64,000 nt of DNA from Linyphia triangularis (taxonomy: Eukaryota; Arthropoda; Arachnida; Araneae; Linyphiidae). A program made the position numbers and the translations under genes. The notes below the pieces were generated by a model, which saw only the letters and a list, made by a program, of their open reading frames with translations, did not search any database and was not told the origin of the DNA. Location: NCBI GenBank assembly GCA_963978545.1, contig OZ021731.1:29050593-29114592 (forward strand). The letters run 5' to 3'. Positions within the stretch are counted from its first letter, which is position 1. The number at the start of each line of letters is the position of its first letter. Shown here piece by piece: positions 47,120-59,709 of this stretch.

Positions 47120-49270
47120 AAGTTTTGGTTTCGATTCAAAATGGAGATGCACCCTTCTGACAAAAGAAATGTTATATACAACTTTTCAAAACCCTCCATG
47201 ACAACTGCACCTTTTTTTTACATCAGATATAGTCAGAATAAGATTTTTTTTTTTTTTAATTTTTATTTTTGCTTACTGTTCATTATCTGTTTCCTCTGGC
47301 TCTTCAGTTGCGTTGTTCCCGAAGCGAAAACTTGTATGTTCAATATACAATGCCAAGTGTCAAAAGTATTGTCAGAGTTTTCATCAGAAATTCTTCATGA
47401 AAGTTCGAAATAGGTGAGAAATTTTGTTCCACTGATTACAGTAAATGTAAAAGATTGTGGCGACCTCATATATCAGATAATGCTTCTGTGCAGAGGAGTA
47501 CTCTTTTGCACAGAGGTAAAGTATCAGTCTCCAGTCACCATGGTCCTTGGTTCAAATCCCGTCGCCGCGCAGCAAAAGCATAAAGCTTCAAGATGTAGTT
47601 TTAGAATTTAAAACTCACCAGAAGCGTTTGAGATACGAAAAAAAAAATGTGTTTGTTCTCTGATTCTTACAATTTAGTAGATAATCATGGATCACTTTTC
47701 CTTAGATCCTCCAGCAATGAAAAGATCCATGTTCACTTTTGTAGGAAAAAGTAACTCTAGCCAATGAGTATTAATTTCAACAAAAACTCAAATGAAAATT
47801 TATCACCTCATAGCAAAGGCTGGTTGAAACTTTTCTTGTGGCGAATATTATGTATTCATATTTACACTGTTATGCTACAAGTTTCCTCGTAGCTGTACAA
47901 ATATGACAAGTAATGAAGGGACGAGATAACTTATAGTAACGCTCTGGGCAGTAAACAACCTACAAGATATCTCGCAGTTGGCAGTCAACATGTTAAGTTT
48001 TTCCCTCGACTTTGCTTCTATGGTATTTTTGCCACCAAATTTTCATGAAATAATGCAAATTTGCCACAAAATCGCTTCCTCTTAAGCTCTCTTCTACCGA
48101 TCTCAGTAGCAGCCCTTTATCCAAACTCACGTGATCATTAAATCCTTAAATGTATCCCACCTTTGCATCACGAAGATTTATCACTGTCTCAGCAAATTTA
48201 TCAAAAATGAACTTTGCACCACCACAAAACAAAACAAAAAAAAGCTGCTTCTTCGGTGCTTGATGAACAGGCTGAAGAGTAGCAGGAATGCAAAAAATAA
48301 CCCCAACCTACCGAAAGATGAGATAACATCGCATGATGTGGTAGCATCTGATAAAATACCCAGGTGCGCGAGGCAGTTTTTTTTTTATTATTATTATTCT
48401 TGAGCTTCCACTCTCTGCCACCCACGGCTCTGCTAGTCTCTCAAACAAGAAGTTGTAGTCTTCTCACGTTGAAAGGCAAGTTTTGAGATCTTGGTGGAAG
48501 ACGGGAATTTTTGTGTGTTATCAGGGCGTTGAGATCTTCACTTAGGTATAATAATGGAGGATCATAAATCGAACTGTGGGTGTAGCCGGAAGGCGAGCAG
48601 ACTTTAAAAAAAAAAGAAAAAAAAAGGATGGAATTGGATGAATTTAGAAGTTTGCTGCTATCAATTTTTTCTTTTCTTTTTAAGATGGTTTCGATGAAGT
48701 AAAGTATTGTGCGATGTGATGAATAACAAAGTTCATGACGGCCGGCTGAATTATTTTCAACACTTTGTAAAAGGAATATTAATGGTTCTGAGTTTAAATC
48801 ATTGTGTTGCAATTTGCTGATTTTGAAGATTAACATAATTTAAGGCGGAATCTTGGTGGAATGTTTTGTGAATATATTTGGAATCGCAACGGTTTTTTTT
48901 GTTCGGTTCGATTTTAATACCGGCAAATCTAAGACTGAAATCTATCTAGAAATTTCTATTGACGCCAAAGATCAAACTTAAAAATTTATTAAGAACACTT
49001 TTGGAATGAATTAACCATTGACACAATTGGCAAAAATACCGCATTAAATTTCGAATTTAAAATGATTCTGAAGAGATTTTGTGTCAAAAAAGGAAGTTAC
49101 AATAAATTTTTTAAAACCATTTTTAAAATGTAATAGTTTTACATAACCTGGATGGAAATTACAATTATTTACATATTAAATCGATTCCGTTCTGAACAAT
49201 ATTTTACTTTAATTAACATACTCCAATCAATGGTGTTTTCATTCAAATACTGTATAACTTCATTAACTTT
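47120..49270. other. Stretch without recognised genes
   Basis: A tRNA-like box B (GGTTCAAATCCCGTC near 47542) hints at a SINE remnant at about 47475-47580. The antisense frame 48836-48441 has low-complexity runs and no family signal. Otherwise nothing is supported. Confidence 0.4.
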
Positions 49271-49272
49271 TT

Positions 49273-49836
49273 AATGGACAATTCTGGCATTTTTTTTTTT
49301 TTTTCCTTCTTTTTTTTTAAGTTATTAATTCTAAATGTTTCAAAAAGGCCATAAACACAAAAATGTCTACTCAATGCGCTTTTTCTTTTCTTTTTTAATT
49401 TGCAATCTATGTTCGCTAGTTAGTATAGGCGAAAAAACCATTCATTCGACTCGAAGCGAATGTGATGTCACTTCATCTGAAACAACTTGGCTCGAAATGC
49501 GGCTGCAGAAACCAGTTTTGCAAGTTTCTCGCAAATCGTGCCAACCTGTACGGGATAAGGCAATTATCTACCAAACGTCAACCAAACGCACACCAACTAT
49601 TTGGCAGAAACCTCACGATAACCATAGAAACAGAAGGATGTCGTGGCGTCACAGCTATAGCGAATCGTTTTGATAGAACAGTGATCGGACGAGGTTTTCC
49701 GAGATTTTCTTTTCTTAATATTTAAATAAATAATATTTAAAAGAACTTTTGTTTGAATATTTGGAATCAGAAAGAAATTCTTCATAAATATAAATTAATT
49801 TCACTCGTTTTTAAAAAATGCGGGAATTGTCCATTG
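49273..49836 (+). mobile_element. TIR element family T1, about 560 bp
   Basis: Ends AATGGACAATTCTGGCATTT and AAAATGCGGGAATTGTCCATT are inverted repeats. The interior is richer in GC and has an open frame of 112 codons (49335-49673) that is not conserved in the second copy at 38436-38770. Target duplication not determined. No transposase motif is seen. Confidence 0.65.
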
Positions 49837-50999
49837 CGTACTGAAGTCATCAATGACTGGAATGTAGGAGAGTAATGGAGAAAAATACCTCATAACCAAT
49901 TTCTTTTATCAGAAGGTCCAGTCGAAATTCCATCCTAAATATTAATATTCGTTGATATTCAACTACCTTTTACAATACATTTATGTCCCAATAAAACGCA
50001 GAATAGTAATAATATGTCCGTACAGACGTACAAGGGTCTTAATCCTAACATATGCCAATCATGTCCACTTAACCTAAAAAAACAAAAAAAACAAAAAAAC
50101 ATTATTCTTGTTAAAACTAAAACTTACTGCAGAATAAATTATTGGGTTTCTGTTGCAATATATATTTCTATTTTTTAAATCCTACACTTTAACTTCTATC
50201 TAGATAACTCTTCATTTATATTTGGAAAATTTTTGGAGTGTTAATTAACTCACTTGCAGCCATCCAATCGAGCTGAAATTTGCCAGATAGACTCGTTGTA
50301 AAGGACAATCCATTAAGTTTTAGGATAGGTCCCTAAGAGACAGCTTTTACACCAATTCTATTTCCGTACGTCAAATCCAAGTACTTCTTGTTAAGGTTGA
50401 TTTCATCTAATACATTTTATTAAGTTTAAGTGCAACGTAACTGCAAAACAGTTGTGAAAGAGCAGCTTAAACGTAATAAACAAAAATATCAGTCAATGTT
50501 TTCGGAATCGATGGTTTTTTTCGTAGTGATTGAAAGTTATGAAAACTCGATCTGACCTCAAAATCGCTTTAAAAAATTGAAATTGCTCATGAAAATTGGC
50601 CATATAGAATTGGCCTTTAGGATTTTCTAATATTTTCCGGAGTTTGTGAGAGGTGCCTTGAATCTCACCTAGACCGGATCAAACCAGTTCTTTTACAATT
50701 TATAAAAGCCGCATACTTCTGTTCGACCACACCTTTTTGAAATCATTTAACTCTTTGCGCTAGCCAAACGTCACCCGTCTTTCGTCTCTGGCAATAAATT
50801 TTTGTTTAACTCGACCACGACTTGCTTCTTATGACGGTCAACTCCCACTGTACCGTTATATAAATGATTTATAATACAGGCCTTTGTTTTTATGGATGAG
50901 GGTGTTTTTTTTTACATAGATAATCTTTAATGCATTATTTTATTCAAAATTGCCATGTGCACGAGAAAATCAGTTTGGAACATCGAAATGGTCCAAGTG

Positions 51000-51530
51000 T
51001 AGAGTTCGGCGATATATCCATACGACGATATTTTTATCGATATTTCTAAAAAAATATCGATAAAAGTCACCGATATATCGATATTGTCAAACATTTTATT
51101 TTTTTCTTTTTTTTATGATTGTTTTGTAGTTTCATGTGTTTCTTCAAATTTCTTTATTCCCTTTTCAAACACTTCAAAACTAAAGTTTTTTTTTCTTGGC
51201 TGAGAGACAGTTAAAAGGGCACCAATATTCAATATTTTGCCATACACTTAATAGCTATTGAAAATTATCTAAATTTTTCGTAAAATCACTTTACCAATTA
51301 AGCGAAAATATAACTTTTTTTTTTTTTGTAATCGATCCATTTCAGTTGAAAAAGTAATCACTTATCAAAAAAGCAATCATGAAAAGTAAAAATTCTCTCC
51401 GAAAAACTTCGTTTCAGGCAAAATTGAAAATCAAATGAAAAAAAAATCATGTATCGATATTTTATCGACATTTTTTTCTATGCAACGATATAGTATCGGT
51501 ATTTATTTTGATCGATATTTCCGACCTCTA
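51000..51530. mobile_element. hAT-like MITE with ATCGAT-rich ends
   Basis: TAGAGTTCGGCGATATATCC and its imperfect complement ending ATATTTCCGACCTCTA are flanked by TCCAAGTG (50992-50999) and TTCAAGTG (51531-51538), an 8-bp duplication with one change. Both subterminal regions carry repeated ATATCGAT motifs. Confidence 0.75.
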
Positions 51531-52723
51531 TTCAAGTGACCAACAAAATTTATGATGAGGGTGTTTCGTATACAGTTTAGGTTCATCTAAGGTCCAAGTA
51601 GCTAATGATATGTAAGTAAATAATAAGCTGAAACTTGCTAAATATACTTTTATTGTTATAAGGCACATAAAAGTCATATATATCTTGTAAATATGATATA
51701 ATATAACACACAGAATCTATCGTAACACATTATTAAGTACAGAATGTTTATACTAACACGAATGTATAGAATATTTCACACAGGGCGTATTGCAAGATTT
51801 TTTCTACTATGTATGAATTTTAAATTGAAATTGAATTGTATTTCATAGTCTCTTTAGTCAATAATCGAAAGATAATCTGTTTGAAAAGATAAAATATAAA
51901 TTTAAAAGAGTTTTTGTCGCAAATAAAATAATGAAATATGAATTGGAATCTAATATTAAATATTGAGTTAGGCTAGATTTTCACTGGTTGGTTATATTGA
52001 CCACGGGATAAAATGAATAGAAATAGTAGAGTAGATTTCATTATAGATAATTTGACTGTCATTAAACTTTTGTGTGATAAAATTAGCAACAAATACTATT
52101 AAAAAACTATTTTGTCCTTTTAAACTCTAGAAAAGTTTTTATATTGTTCTATAAAAAATTTCATAAATTTTTAACAGTTACCAATTCTTTTGCGTTTTGA
52201 ATCTTTCTTTCATCAATATCTCAAACTTTAATATTTAAATCAACTAAACAAATTTGTTTGAGACGATTTATTGATTTTAAACTTCATTTTCAATTGGATT
52301 TGAACTTTTAGTAAGAACTATTACCTTATTTACTGAAAATATTTGTCAAAGTATTAGTTCATGTTTCACTTTCCGAGACATTACAATAAGAGAGCACAAC
52401 TTTATATTCCGAAGCAACATAAAAAATAAATTCGAAATAAAAAATGTTTTCTTCAAAAACATAAAAAATATTCCTTGTGGGATATTTTATCACAAAGCAT
52501 TCAGAATTTCATGGTCAGATGGCGTTTACATTTTCCTGCTGATGATATGTTCGAAAAACAGTGAATTCTGGAAAAAATAAAATACTTTCAAATAAATTAT
52601 TATAAAACTTTAGCTAAAATAATTCAAATATTTATAATTTCAAATAAACAATAGTATAATTAATCAAAGAACATATTTAAAATGTATTTTTTCAATAGTT
52701 TGTTTGAGGCTTTTATAGTGTAA

Positions 52724-52764
52724 CTAAAAGCTGTGCAATGTTCCACACCCCTAGTTTTTATCAG
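52724..52764 (+). repeat. Unclassified repeat family R1, terminal fragment
   Basis: Only the end GCAATGTTCCACACCCCTAG with TTTTT is present. It matches 826-845. Confidence 0.55.
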
Positions 52765-52967
52765 AAACAAGTACTTATTATAAATTTTTTTTAATGTAAA
52801 ATTTTATTTTTAAGTAGATTAAAATAATAAATACAACATCACCTTTCGAATTCTTTTTACAAAAACTAAAATCTGATCAAAATTAACTGTTTGTTAAAGA
52901 TCTGTTTTCTTTCAAAATTATAATTATTCTACTTTTTAGATAAATTTTTAAATATTTAAATATTATG

Positions 52968-53140
52968 CAGTCAAACCCCGTTAACGCGAAGTCGATGGGG
53001 CCGCTGAAATTGTTCACGTTAACCGAATTTCATGTTAAATGAATAAATTAACGTTAAGTTTTAAGTACGGAGAAATGCTTTTACTTCGCTTTAAACGGGA
53101 TTTCAGGTTAAGGGATTTCGTGTTAACGGAGTTTGACTGT
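52968..53140. mobile_element. Pogo/Tigger-like MITE
   Basis: Ends CAGTCAAACCCCGTTAACGC and GTGTTAACGGAGTTTGACTG match the usual pogo/Tigger terminal sequence (CAGTCAAACC). TA follows the right end. The left TA is mutated. Length is 173 bp. Confidence 0.75.
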
Positions 53141-53416
53141 AATTGTATCATTAAATGAATCACAGACTGTAAGTTTTCAATGAGACATGACCCCTGCCCC
53201 CCCCCCCCCCTTCATATTTAACGATTTAATTAAATTTAGTATTTTTACTCTCTAACTGAAATTAGTCTTTTGAAGAAAATTACAAATATTTCAAACAAAT
53301 TAACTAAAAATAGAGTTCCCTAACAATAACAAACAATTACCTTTTCGACAGTTCAAAATACAAAGTTATTTCTTGAAAGACATTTCTCCTCATCGAATAT
53401 AACTTACTTTTCCTCA

Positions 53417-56400
53417 TTACCACCATCCTCCGCCTCCTCCACCTCCGTTGCCACCTTTACTGCTTCCTTTGCCATTGTTGGCTGCAGGTTGCTGGATGTT
53501 GATGGGAACAGCGAGCAGTGCTAGCGCCATCTGTTGGTTACCTGAAACAACAGAAACGGAGGCGAGAATGAGAAAGGGGAGCACTTTAAGTAAATATACC
53601 CAAAATAATTGTATAAATATAAAAGTCGTGATAGTCTGATGCGCTAACCACTACACTGAATGGGCAACTCAGAGGAGATGGTACAATAAATTAAGTTCAT
53701 TTTTGAGAAGTAATTTTGGTAGCAACGTGGTGACATGGTTTTAGGGATGGAGAGTCGATCAAACATGATTAAGCGAGACGGGGGGGGGATATAAAAAAAA
53801 TATATAAATTGAAATTAAAAAAAAAAATATCAGCAAAACGTAATTTATGTACTGCCCATATACTGTACTACAATACCTACTAAAATTACATAATAAAACT
53901 GAAAACCGTATGCCAGTGAAAGCTTTGTGACGTGATCCTGGAAATCAATAAATTATGAATTACTATCCTTAAAATATCGAGCACATGGTCTTTACAAACA
54001 ATAGCATTCAAATCGACATCGAATCGCACTCAATTCTCGAAGCAAGTTAGCCAGATTTTCATTCATAGTATTTATTACTACAATCTGACAAAACACTATT
54101 TTGTATATTGAGTAAAATACCTTGTAAAATTTTTAAAGAAAAAAAAAAAAAACTGGTTCCTAAGAAATGTTGACCAATCAAAGCACACATTTAAAAAAAA
54201 TTAAAAAAACTTTGTAATTGCCCATTTAACACAGCAGTATTGACCAATGTCCAAAATAGGGGTTCTGGATGTATTGTCAAAAATCGAAAATCGTTCCAAA
54301 ATACATGATTTCTTTAAAAATAAACTTGCCAAAAGCACCACAAAATATATATTTTTATATAGCTTCATGGCTTTTTACAGGAATTGTTCAGATCCTTTCT
54401 TAAGAAATATTAATCATAGATAATTAATTGGTTAGAGTTTTCTGCCGACCGTTCTCACATGACACAGCCCTAATGGTACAGACATTTCAAAATTCACTGC
54501 CTTACCTCCTCCCTTGTCTCCCTTTCCTCCTCCCGGACTCGGCCATCCGCCTCCCCCTTTACCACTGCTTGATGGACTAGGCCATCCGCCGCCTCCAGGA
54601 CTCGGCCAACCTCCTCCACCTCCTTTTCCGCCTCCGTTCATCATCATTTGGGGCATAATGCTGATCTGCACTGGGATGGCTTGAACTTGCAAGGACTGTC
54701 CACCTGTATAAAAACAAAGTCAAAGCATCTGGATGATTGTCAGAAGAAACCGTATTATGAAATGTATCAATAAAACTTTTTTTTTTTTTTTCTTCATTTT
54801 AATTATTTTACATAAGGTGACCGCAAATTTTTAAAATTTGAGAAATAGCGAACTCTAAACAGTAAGATGTGGTTTCTTGTTTTTACTAAAATGTGTTTAC
54901 TGAGATATTTTTTTTATTTTTTTTATTTTTTTTAAAGAAGAGTACAAAAATAGTTGTTTTTACTAACTGCCGATTGCGCTTTATTGTCGAATATATCTGA
55001 TTTTTTGCAGAAAACCACTTATATAAAAACCGAGTAATTGCTCACAGATACTTAAAGCGCCATCTATTGATCAAGAAACTAACTTTTATTGTGGAAAAAA
55101 ATGTTGCGCATATATGTGAAAACAGCTTCCTTCTACATACAGTTACAAAAATCCATGGATAATTTTTATTTTAATGCAATAACAATAAAAGCTATTGTTT
55201 TAAAAATATATTCTAATCTTCATTACCGGTACGTTTGCAATAAAACGTTAAATGATCAAGACAAAAAACACTTTAAACTCTAACAGTTAAAAAGGTCTAT
55301 CTTTAATTTCCCGTCAAATTCTAGCCAACCAGATGGTTGTGGGGTTAGCACTTTGGCCTCGCATGCCAAAGGTACTGGGTTCGAATCCTGGTTAGGCATG
55401 GATGCTCGTTGTGGTTCGGTATCCACGTTAAGCTGTAGGTCCCGGGCTGATTAGCCGCTATTGTGCTCAATGCCTGATTTACCATTAGGCCCACTAGGCC
55501 CGGGCCTAGGGGCCCACAAATGTGGGAGCCCCAAATTTTGAAAGTTTTCTGAAAATTTTAAATATAATGGTCCTTTTATGGGAACTTCCCATAAAAAGAC
55601 CATTATATTTAAAATTTTCATCATGTCGAGTAACAGAATCTCTGAATTAGCTCTTCTTACAGTTGAAAGTGATTTGACAAAAAGTCTTGTGTTTAAAGAT
55701 GTTTTGCATGATTTTTTAAGTGTAAAACCCAGAAAGAAAGCAATGTAATGTTGAGGGATTTTCTTGAAAGCAGATAAAAGCAACTTAGTAACAAAAACTG
55801 TTTTGTAAGTAACTTGATTTCTTTCATTTGTATTTGATATATAATTTAATTTTTTAGAGTTACATATATGTATGTATTTAATGTTTGAAACAAATAGAAA
55901 ATTACTTAAATCACTGAATATTTACGTGTTAGCCTTTTGACTATTTACCCTGCTATTAAATTATTGTTTATTATATTAATTATCTAATTATTACATGTAA
56001 CTGTAATTTTCAAAGAGCCATAACCAATGTGACAGTTTTGGCCCTCCATTTTGGTGAGATCGTGGAAACAGTGGAAAGGTTACTTTGTATTGTTTACAAT
56101 TATTGTTATAAAATTAAGTAATCTTTATTATTATATAATTTGTGGACCCTGTGGTAACATGTAAGTTTAAAATACAGGAAAGTGTGCTTTAAAATCAGTG
56201 CTCGTGGGGGGGTCTTGATTAATTCAAAAGTTTTGAGGAAATCCAAGATCATACTAATTATAACACAAAAAAATCGTGTGAAGGTAAACTATGAGTTTTA
56301 ATTGTAAAAAGTTAGTCTTAATAAATGTAGCTTGATCGGGTAATATTTTGACGTAAGGAAATAAATATTTGCTATTGGGGGCCCTTCTTTGAATGTTGGG

Positions 56401-56910
56401 CCTACAGTAAAAAAAATTCTAAATCGGGCCCTGATTGTGCTCAAAAATAGATCATTGAGAGTACCAACAAACCAAAACAAAACCAACCCGTCAAGTTCTC
56501 ATAATTATCTTCAATTCTTTATGTTATTGCGTGGCACAATATTTCAAACTTTTATGGTTAATATTCCAGCACTTACTGTACTCGAAAAAAATACATCATT
56601 AACAGAAGACGGAAAAGATGGAACACCCACATCCTCACTTACCTCCGCCTTTTCCACCGTTTCCCCCAGGACTAGGCCATCCACCGCCGCCTCCTCCACC
56701 ACCTCCTCCCCATCCGGTCGCCTGCACCAGGAGATCATCGATGTTGTCTATCACTGTGATTGGTGGTTTCGTACTACTGGAACTTCCACTGGATCCGCCC
56801 CCTTTGCCCGCATTGGACGTGTTGTCGATTGGAGAAGTCTTTTTCTTGGTCAGAGCCACGCCTACTATTACTGACAGGGTGAGTACTGCACATGTCCACT
56901 GAAGTATCAT
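53417..56910 (-). CDS. Secreted glycine-rich protein with GWPSPGGG modules (3 exons, complete)
   Basis: Minus-strand exons are 56910-56643, 54703-54506 and 53541-53417, giving 196 residues and stop TAA. Donors are GAG/GTAAGT and GAG/GTAAGG; acceptors are TTTTTATACAG and CTGTTGTTTCAG. Both introns are phase 1 and interrupt a Gly codon, and the 198-nt middle exon is symmetric. The N-terminus MILQWTCAVLTLSVIVGVAL is a signal peptide, followed by KKK and a short Asp-rich stretch (ITVIDNIDDLL). Gly runs with GWPSPGG repeats and GKGG linkers follow. Exons 2 and 3 each start with a hydrophobic Gln-rich stretch (LQVQAIPVQISIMPQ; MALALLAVPINIQQPA) before the Gly tract, and the protein ends GGWW. It is probably an extracellular matrix, cuticle, silk-associated or salivary protein. 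The exact role is unknown. Its first intron carries a SINE interrupted by a hAT element. Confidence 0.85.
55325..55467 (+). mobile_element. tRNA-derived SINE (family C), 5' part
   Basis: The tRNA-like head (GTTGTGGGGTTAGCAC as box A region, GGGTTCGAATCCTGG as box B) is followed by GGTTAGGCATGGATGCTCG. It is interrupted at 55468 by a hAT element and resumes at 56442 (CAAAAATAGATCATTGAGAG). The copy at 2425-2600 shows the uninterrupted order. Confidence 0.78.
55468..56433. mobile_element. hAT-like element inserted in the family C SINE
   Basis: Left end CAATGCCTGATTTAC and right end TAAATCGGGCCCTG are imperfect inverted repeats. The 8-bp duplication ATTGTGCT lies at 55460-55467 and 56434-56441. 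GC-rich subterminal GGCCCGGGCCTAGGGGCCC is notable. A 71-bp near-perfect palindrome lies inside at 55550-55620. No intact transposase. Confidence 0.75.
55550..55620. repeat. Near-perfect palindrome, 35-bp arms without a loop
   Basis: AAATATAATGGTCCTTTTAT and ATAAAAAGACCATTATATTT are inverted copies with a single mismatch, meeting at GGGAACTTCCC. It would extrude as a long hairpin. Confidence 0.9.
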
Positions 56911-57414
56911 AATCAGAACATAAGAATGTGTGTCGAATTAAAAGTCTCAAACGCTAATGACTTCAGATCATGCTCGCAATATAAACTACTAGACAAATCT
57001 TTCATAAATTCGTCAAGAAACGAACTAATTTTTCGGCTGACAACCTTCAATCTCTAGTTTTCAAAGAAAATTTAAATCGTTGATTTTTTCCCCCTCACTC
57101 GCCAATCAGTATCCTCTTTAGAGAAATTGTGTCAATTCTGTTGGGTCGATTCGGTATAAAGTATAAATTACATTAATTATGCATAATCACATAACTTACA
57201 CGTCATCAGTTCGAAAAAAGAGAATTGGTTGGATAGTTGAGAAAGACCATTGATTCGGTTTCTGATTGAAAAATAAAAAATGGATGTTGTCAGAAAAAAA
57301 TATTGTTCATACTGGAAAATGTATGAAAGATTGGGATAGCGGCACAAATTGCAATTTTTCGGGTTTGTTTTCTGGAGAATTCAGACTAAATTTACTTTAC
57401 AAAAAATTCAAAAT

Positions 57415-57825
57415 GAAGTTAAAAGAACTTGCATCCAACTTTAAAACCTATAAATTTAGTATTTAAACATAAATGGAAAAAAAAATTCTGGAAAAGGTTT
57501 TAACAAGAAAGGTTTTAAGAAGTTAAAAGAACTTGCATCCAACTCTAAAACCTATAAATTTAGTATCTAAACATAAATGGAAAAAAAAATTCTGGAAAAG
57601 GTTTTAACAAGAAAGGTTTTAAGAAGTTAAAAGAACTTGCATCCAACTCTAAAACCTATAAATTTAGTATTTAAACATAAATGGAAAAAAAAATTCTGGA
57701 AAAGATTTTAACAAGAAAGGTTTTAAGAAGTTAAAAGAACTTGCATCCAACTCTAAAACCTATAAATTTAGTATTTAAACATAAAGGGGAAAAAAAATTC
57801 TGGAAAAGGTTTTAACAAAACCCCT
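57415..57825. repeat. Minisatellite, 104-bp unit x about 4
   Basis: ACTTGCATCCAACT recurs at 57427, 57531, 57635 and 57739, exactly 104 bases apart. Units are nearly identical, so the amplification is recent. It lies about 500 bases upstream of the Gly-rich gene start. Confidence 0.95.
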
Positions 57826-58694
57826 ACTCTTCATCAAGAAACAAATTCAATAGCTGCATCTTACCAAAATTAAACAACGTTTTCCGACAGACATCTTTAG
57901 AAACACAAAAATGCCCACCTACCCCTAGAACACAAAACCTCTAATAGGCTGCAATACCATAGCACGATTGCTCTTAAGTAGCAAAAAGGAAGAAAGAAAA
58001 AAAAGAAGAAAAGAAAGAAAAAAAAAAAACGACTTGCAAATGTAATCGACACTCAAAAAGTTTAAAAGATAAAGCATGAAACGCTAATAAATACATTTCA
58101 AAGGTAAGTTGAGATATATGCATTCAATCAAATTGCAAAAACACTTGTTAGTATAGAACTTAGCCCCTTCCCTGTGGAATATATATTTGAGAAAACGTAC
58201 TGAGTTCGGTCGTCACTGGCAAGAGGTTAACTACAGAAAATTGCAAAGTTATAGTTTGGCTTTCGTAGCCAAAAGAGTAACAAAAATCAACTAGTCTGTC
58301 ATGAAACCGGCATGGTATGTATTACCTCTATTTATTATACAAAAGCATAACTTCCGCCTATCTGTTGTAAAATAGAAATGAAGGAATCAATATTGATGAG
58401 GGGAGGCTTCTCAAAATTTCATACCGTGATGCAAAATATAATTAACTGTAAATTACCACTTATGCTAGGGGAAACTGATTCACTTAACAAAGGATTTACA
58501 AGAGACATTATAAATTATCAGAAAACTAGCTCTTATGCCGTACCTTTTACTAGAAAAGCCAATGACCGAAAACTTTATTTTACTTCGTTGGCCACATACC
58601 AGAAACTCTTTCAAAAAATTAAGTTATAAGATTTAATCTCCCCTTGTTAAACATTTTTGTCATTGGTCTTCTTAGCAAGATACAGATTCGTTCT

Positions 58695-59235
58695 GCCGTA
58701 CTGTACACAGAAGTCGTACATGTAACTGAGCTCACATAATGAGAAATGACTTGTTTAAAGTTTAACAATTTCATATAGTTGATGCTAACTTATTGACTAA
58801 CTTATTAACTGTACATAGAAGTCGTACTTGCAACTAAGCTCAAGATGAGAAAGGGCCATTTAAAGTTTAACAACTTCATATAGTTGCTGCTAACTTATTG
58901 ACTAACTTATTAACTGTACACAGAAGTCGTACTTGCAACTGAGCTCACAATGAGATAGGACCGTTTAAAGTTTAACTACTTCATACAAATGATGCTAACT
59001 TATTGACAAACTTATTAACTGTACCCAGAAGTCATACTTGCAACTGCGCTCACAATGAGAAAGGACAGTTTAAAGTGTAACAACTTCATATAGTTGCTGC
59101 TAACTTATTGACTAACTTATTAACTGTACACAGAAGTCGTTCTTGCAACTGAGCTCACAATGAGATAAGACCGTTTAAAGTTTAACTACTTCATACAAAT
59201 GATGCTAATTTATTGACGAACTTATTAACTTTTTT
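58695..59235. repeat. Minisatellite, about 106-bp unit x 5
   Basis: Units carry TTATTAACTGTACACAGAAG, then ACTTGCAACTGAGCTCACAA and TTTAAAGTTTAAC. Two alternating subtypes (ATAGTTGCTGC and ACAAATGATGC) suggest a higher-order dimer. Confidence 0.9.
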
Positions 59236-59250
59236 TTATTTAAAATGAAG

Positions 59251-59468
59251 ATGTGGCTTCACCGCTAGGTAAAACTAATTACAGAAAACCACCTGGTAAC
59301 AATAACACCAGTTTGGTAAAAAACAAAACAAAAAAAAATGCAGATACCGATTCTCTGCATGGCACGGCAGCTTTGTTTTCAACAGGAGTGGAGTTCAACA
59401 GAGGTGGAGTGGTTCAACATCTTACCTTTGGAGACAACATCGCAAACAAATCCAGAAAATCGTTGTGA
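59251..59468 (+). CDS. Candidate terminal coding exon, unrecognised protein
   Basis: A T-rich tract and AAAATGAAG acceptor precede an open frame that starts with two bases of a split codon. It ends at TGA after VASPLGKTNYRKPPGNNNTS and FSTGVEFNRGGVVQHLTFG. The piece is more GC-rich than its surroundings. AATAAA follows near 59582. A second open frame overlaps it (59338-59679, ending SYSWGGVMSCVKVAVSI), so either frame, or a frame change, could be real. No family is recognised, and no earlier exon was found upstream of the minisatellite. Confidence 0.33.
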
Positions 59469-59499
59469 CACCGAAATCAGTCAATGCCGTGGTATTTAT

Positions 59500-59709
59500 A
59501 GGCAATCTGCTCTATCGGTCAAGCCGAATGGTTCCCCGCCTGATCTGTCTCAGGATGATTCTCACGCGAACAAGAGCAAAATAAACAATCTCGCCCTTTC
59601 GCGAACGGTCGAATTACCAAAAAAAAGTTATTCTTGGGGTGGTGTGATGTCGTGCGTGAAGGTGGCAGTGAGCATTTGACCGCCTTTTTAAGTCGCCGTT
59701 TCGTGGAAG
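59500..59709 (+). promoter_or_regulatory. CpG-richer patch, candidate promoter
   Basis: CpG is frequent here (CACGCGAAC, TTTCGCGAACGGTCG, GTCGTGCGTG, GTCGCCGTTTCGTGG) compared with neighbouring AT-rich DNA. It stands before the ATG at 59710 and after the terminal exon candidate. It could serve a start on either strand. Confidence 0.3.

Noticed and set aside
47475..47580. tRNA-like box B, considered as a tRNA gene
   Set aside because: No acceptor or anticodon stem could be formed. At most a SINE remnant.
48441..48836. Minus-strand 131-codon frame
   Set aside because: Contains poly-Phe/Ser runs from A/T tracts, with no splice or promoter context.
49335..49725. Frames of 112 and 87 codons in the T1 element
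   Set aside because: The homologous copy at 38436-38770 does not keep either frame.
56389..56902. Plus-strand frames of 161 and 94 codons, rich in Pro, Ser and Thr
   Set aside because: They are antisense to the first exon of the Gly-rich gene. Pro runs are the complement of Gly codons.
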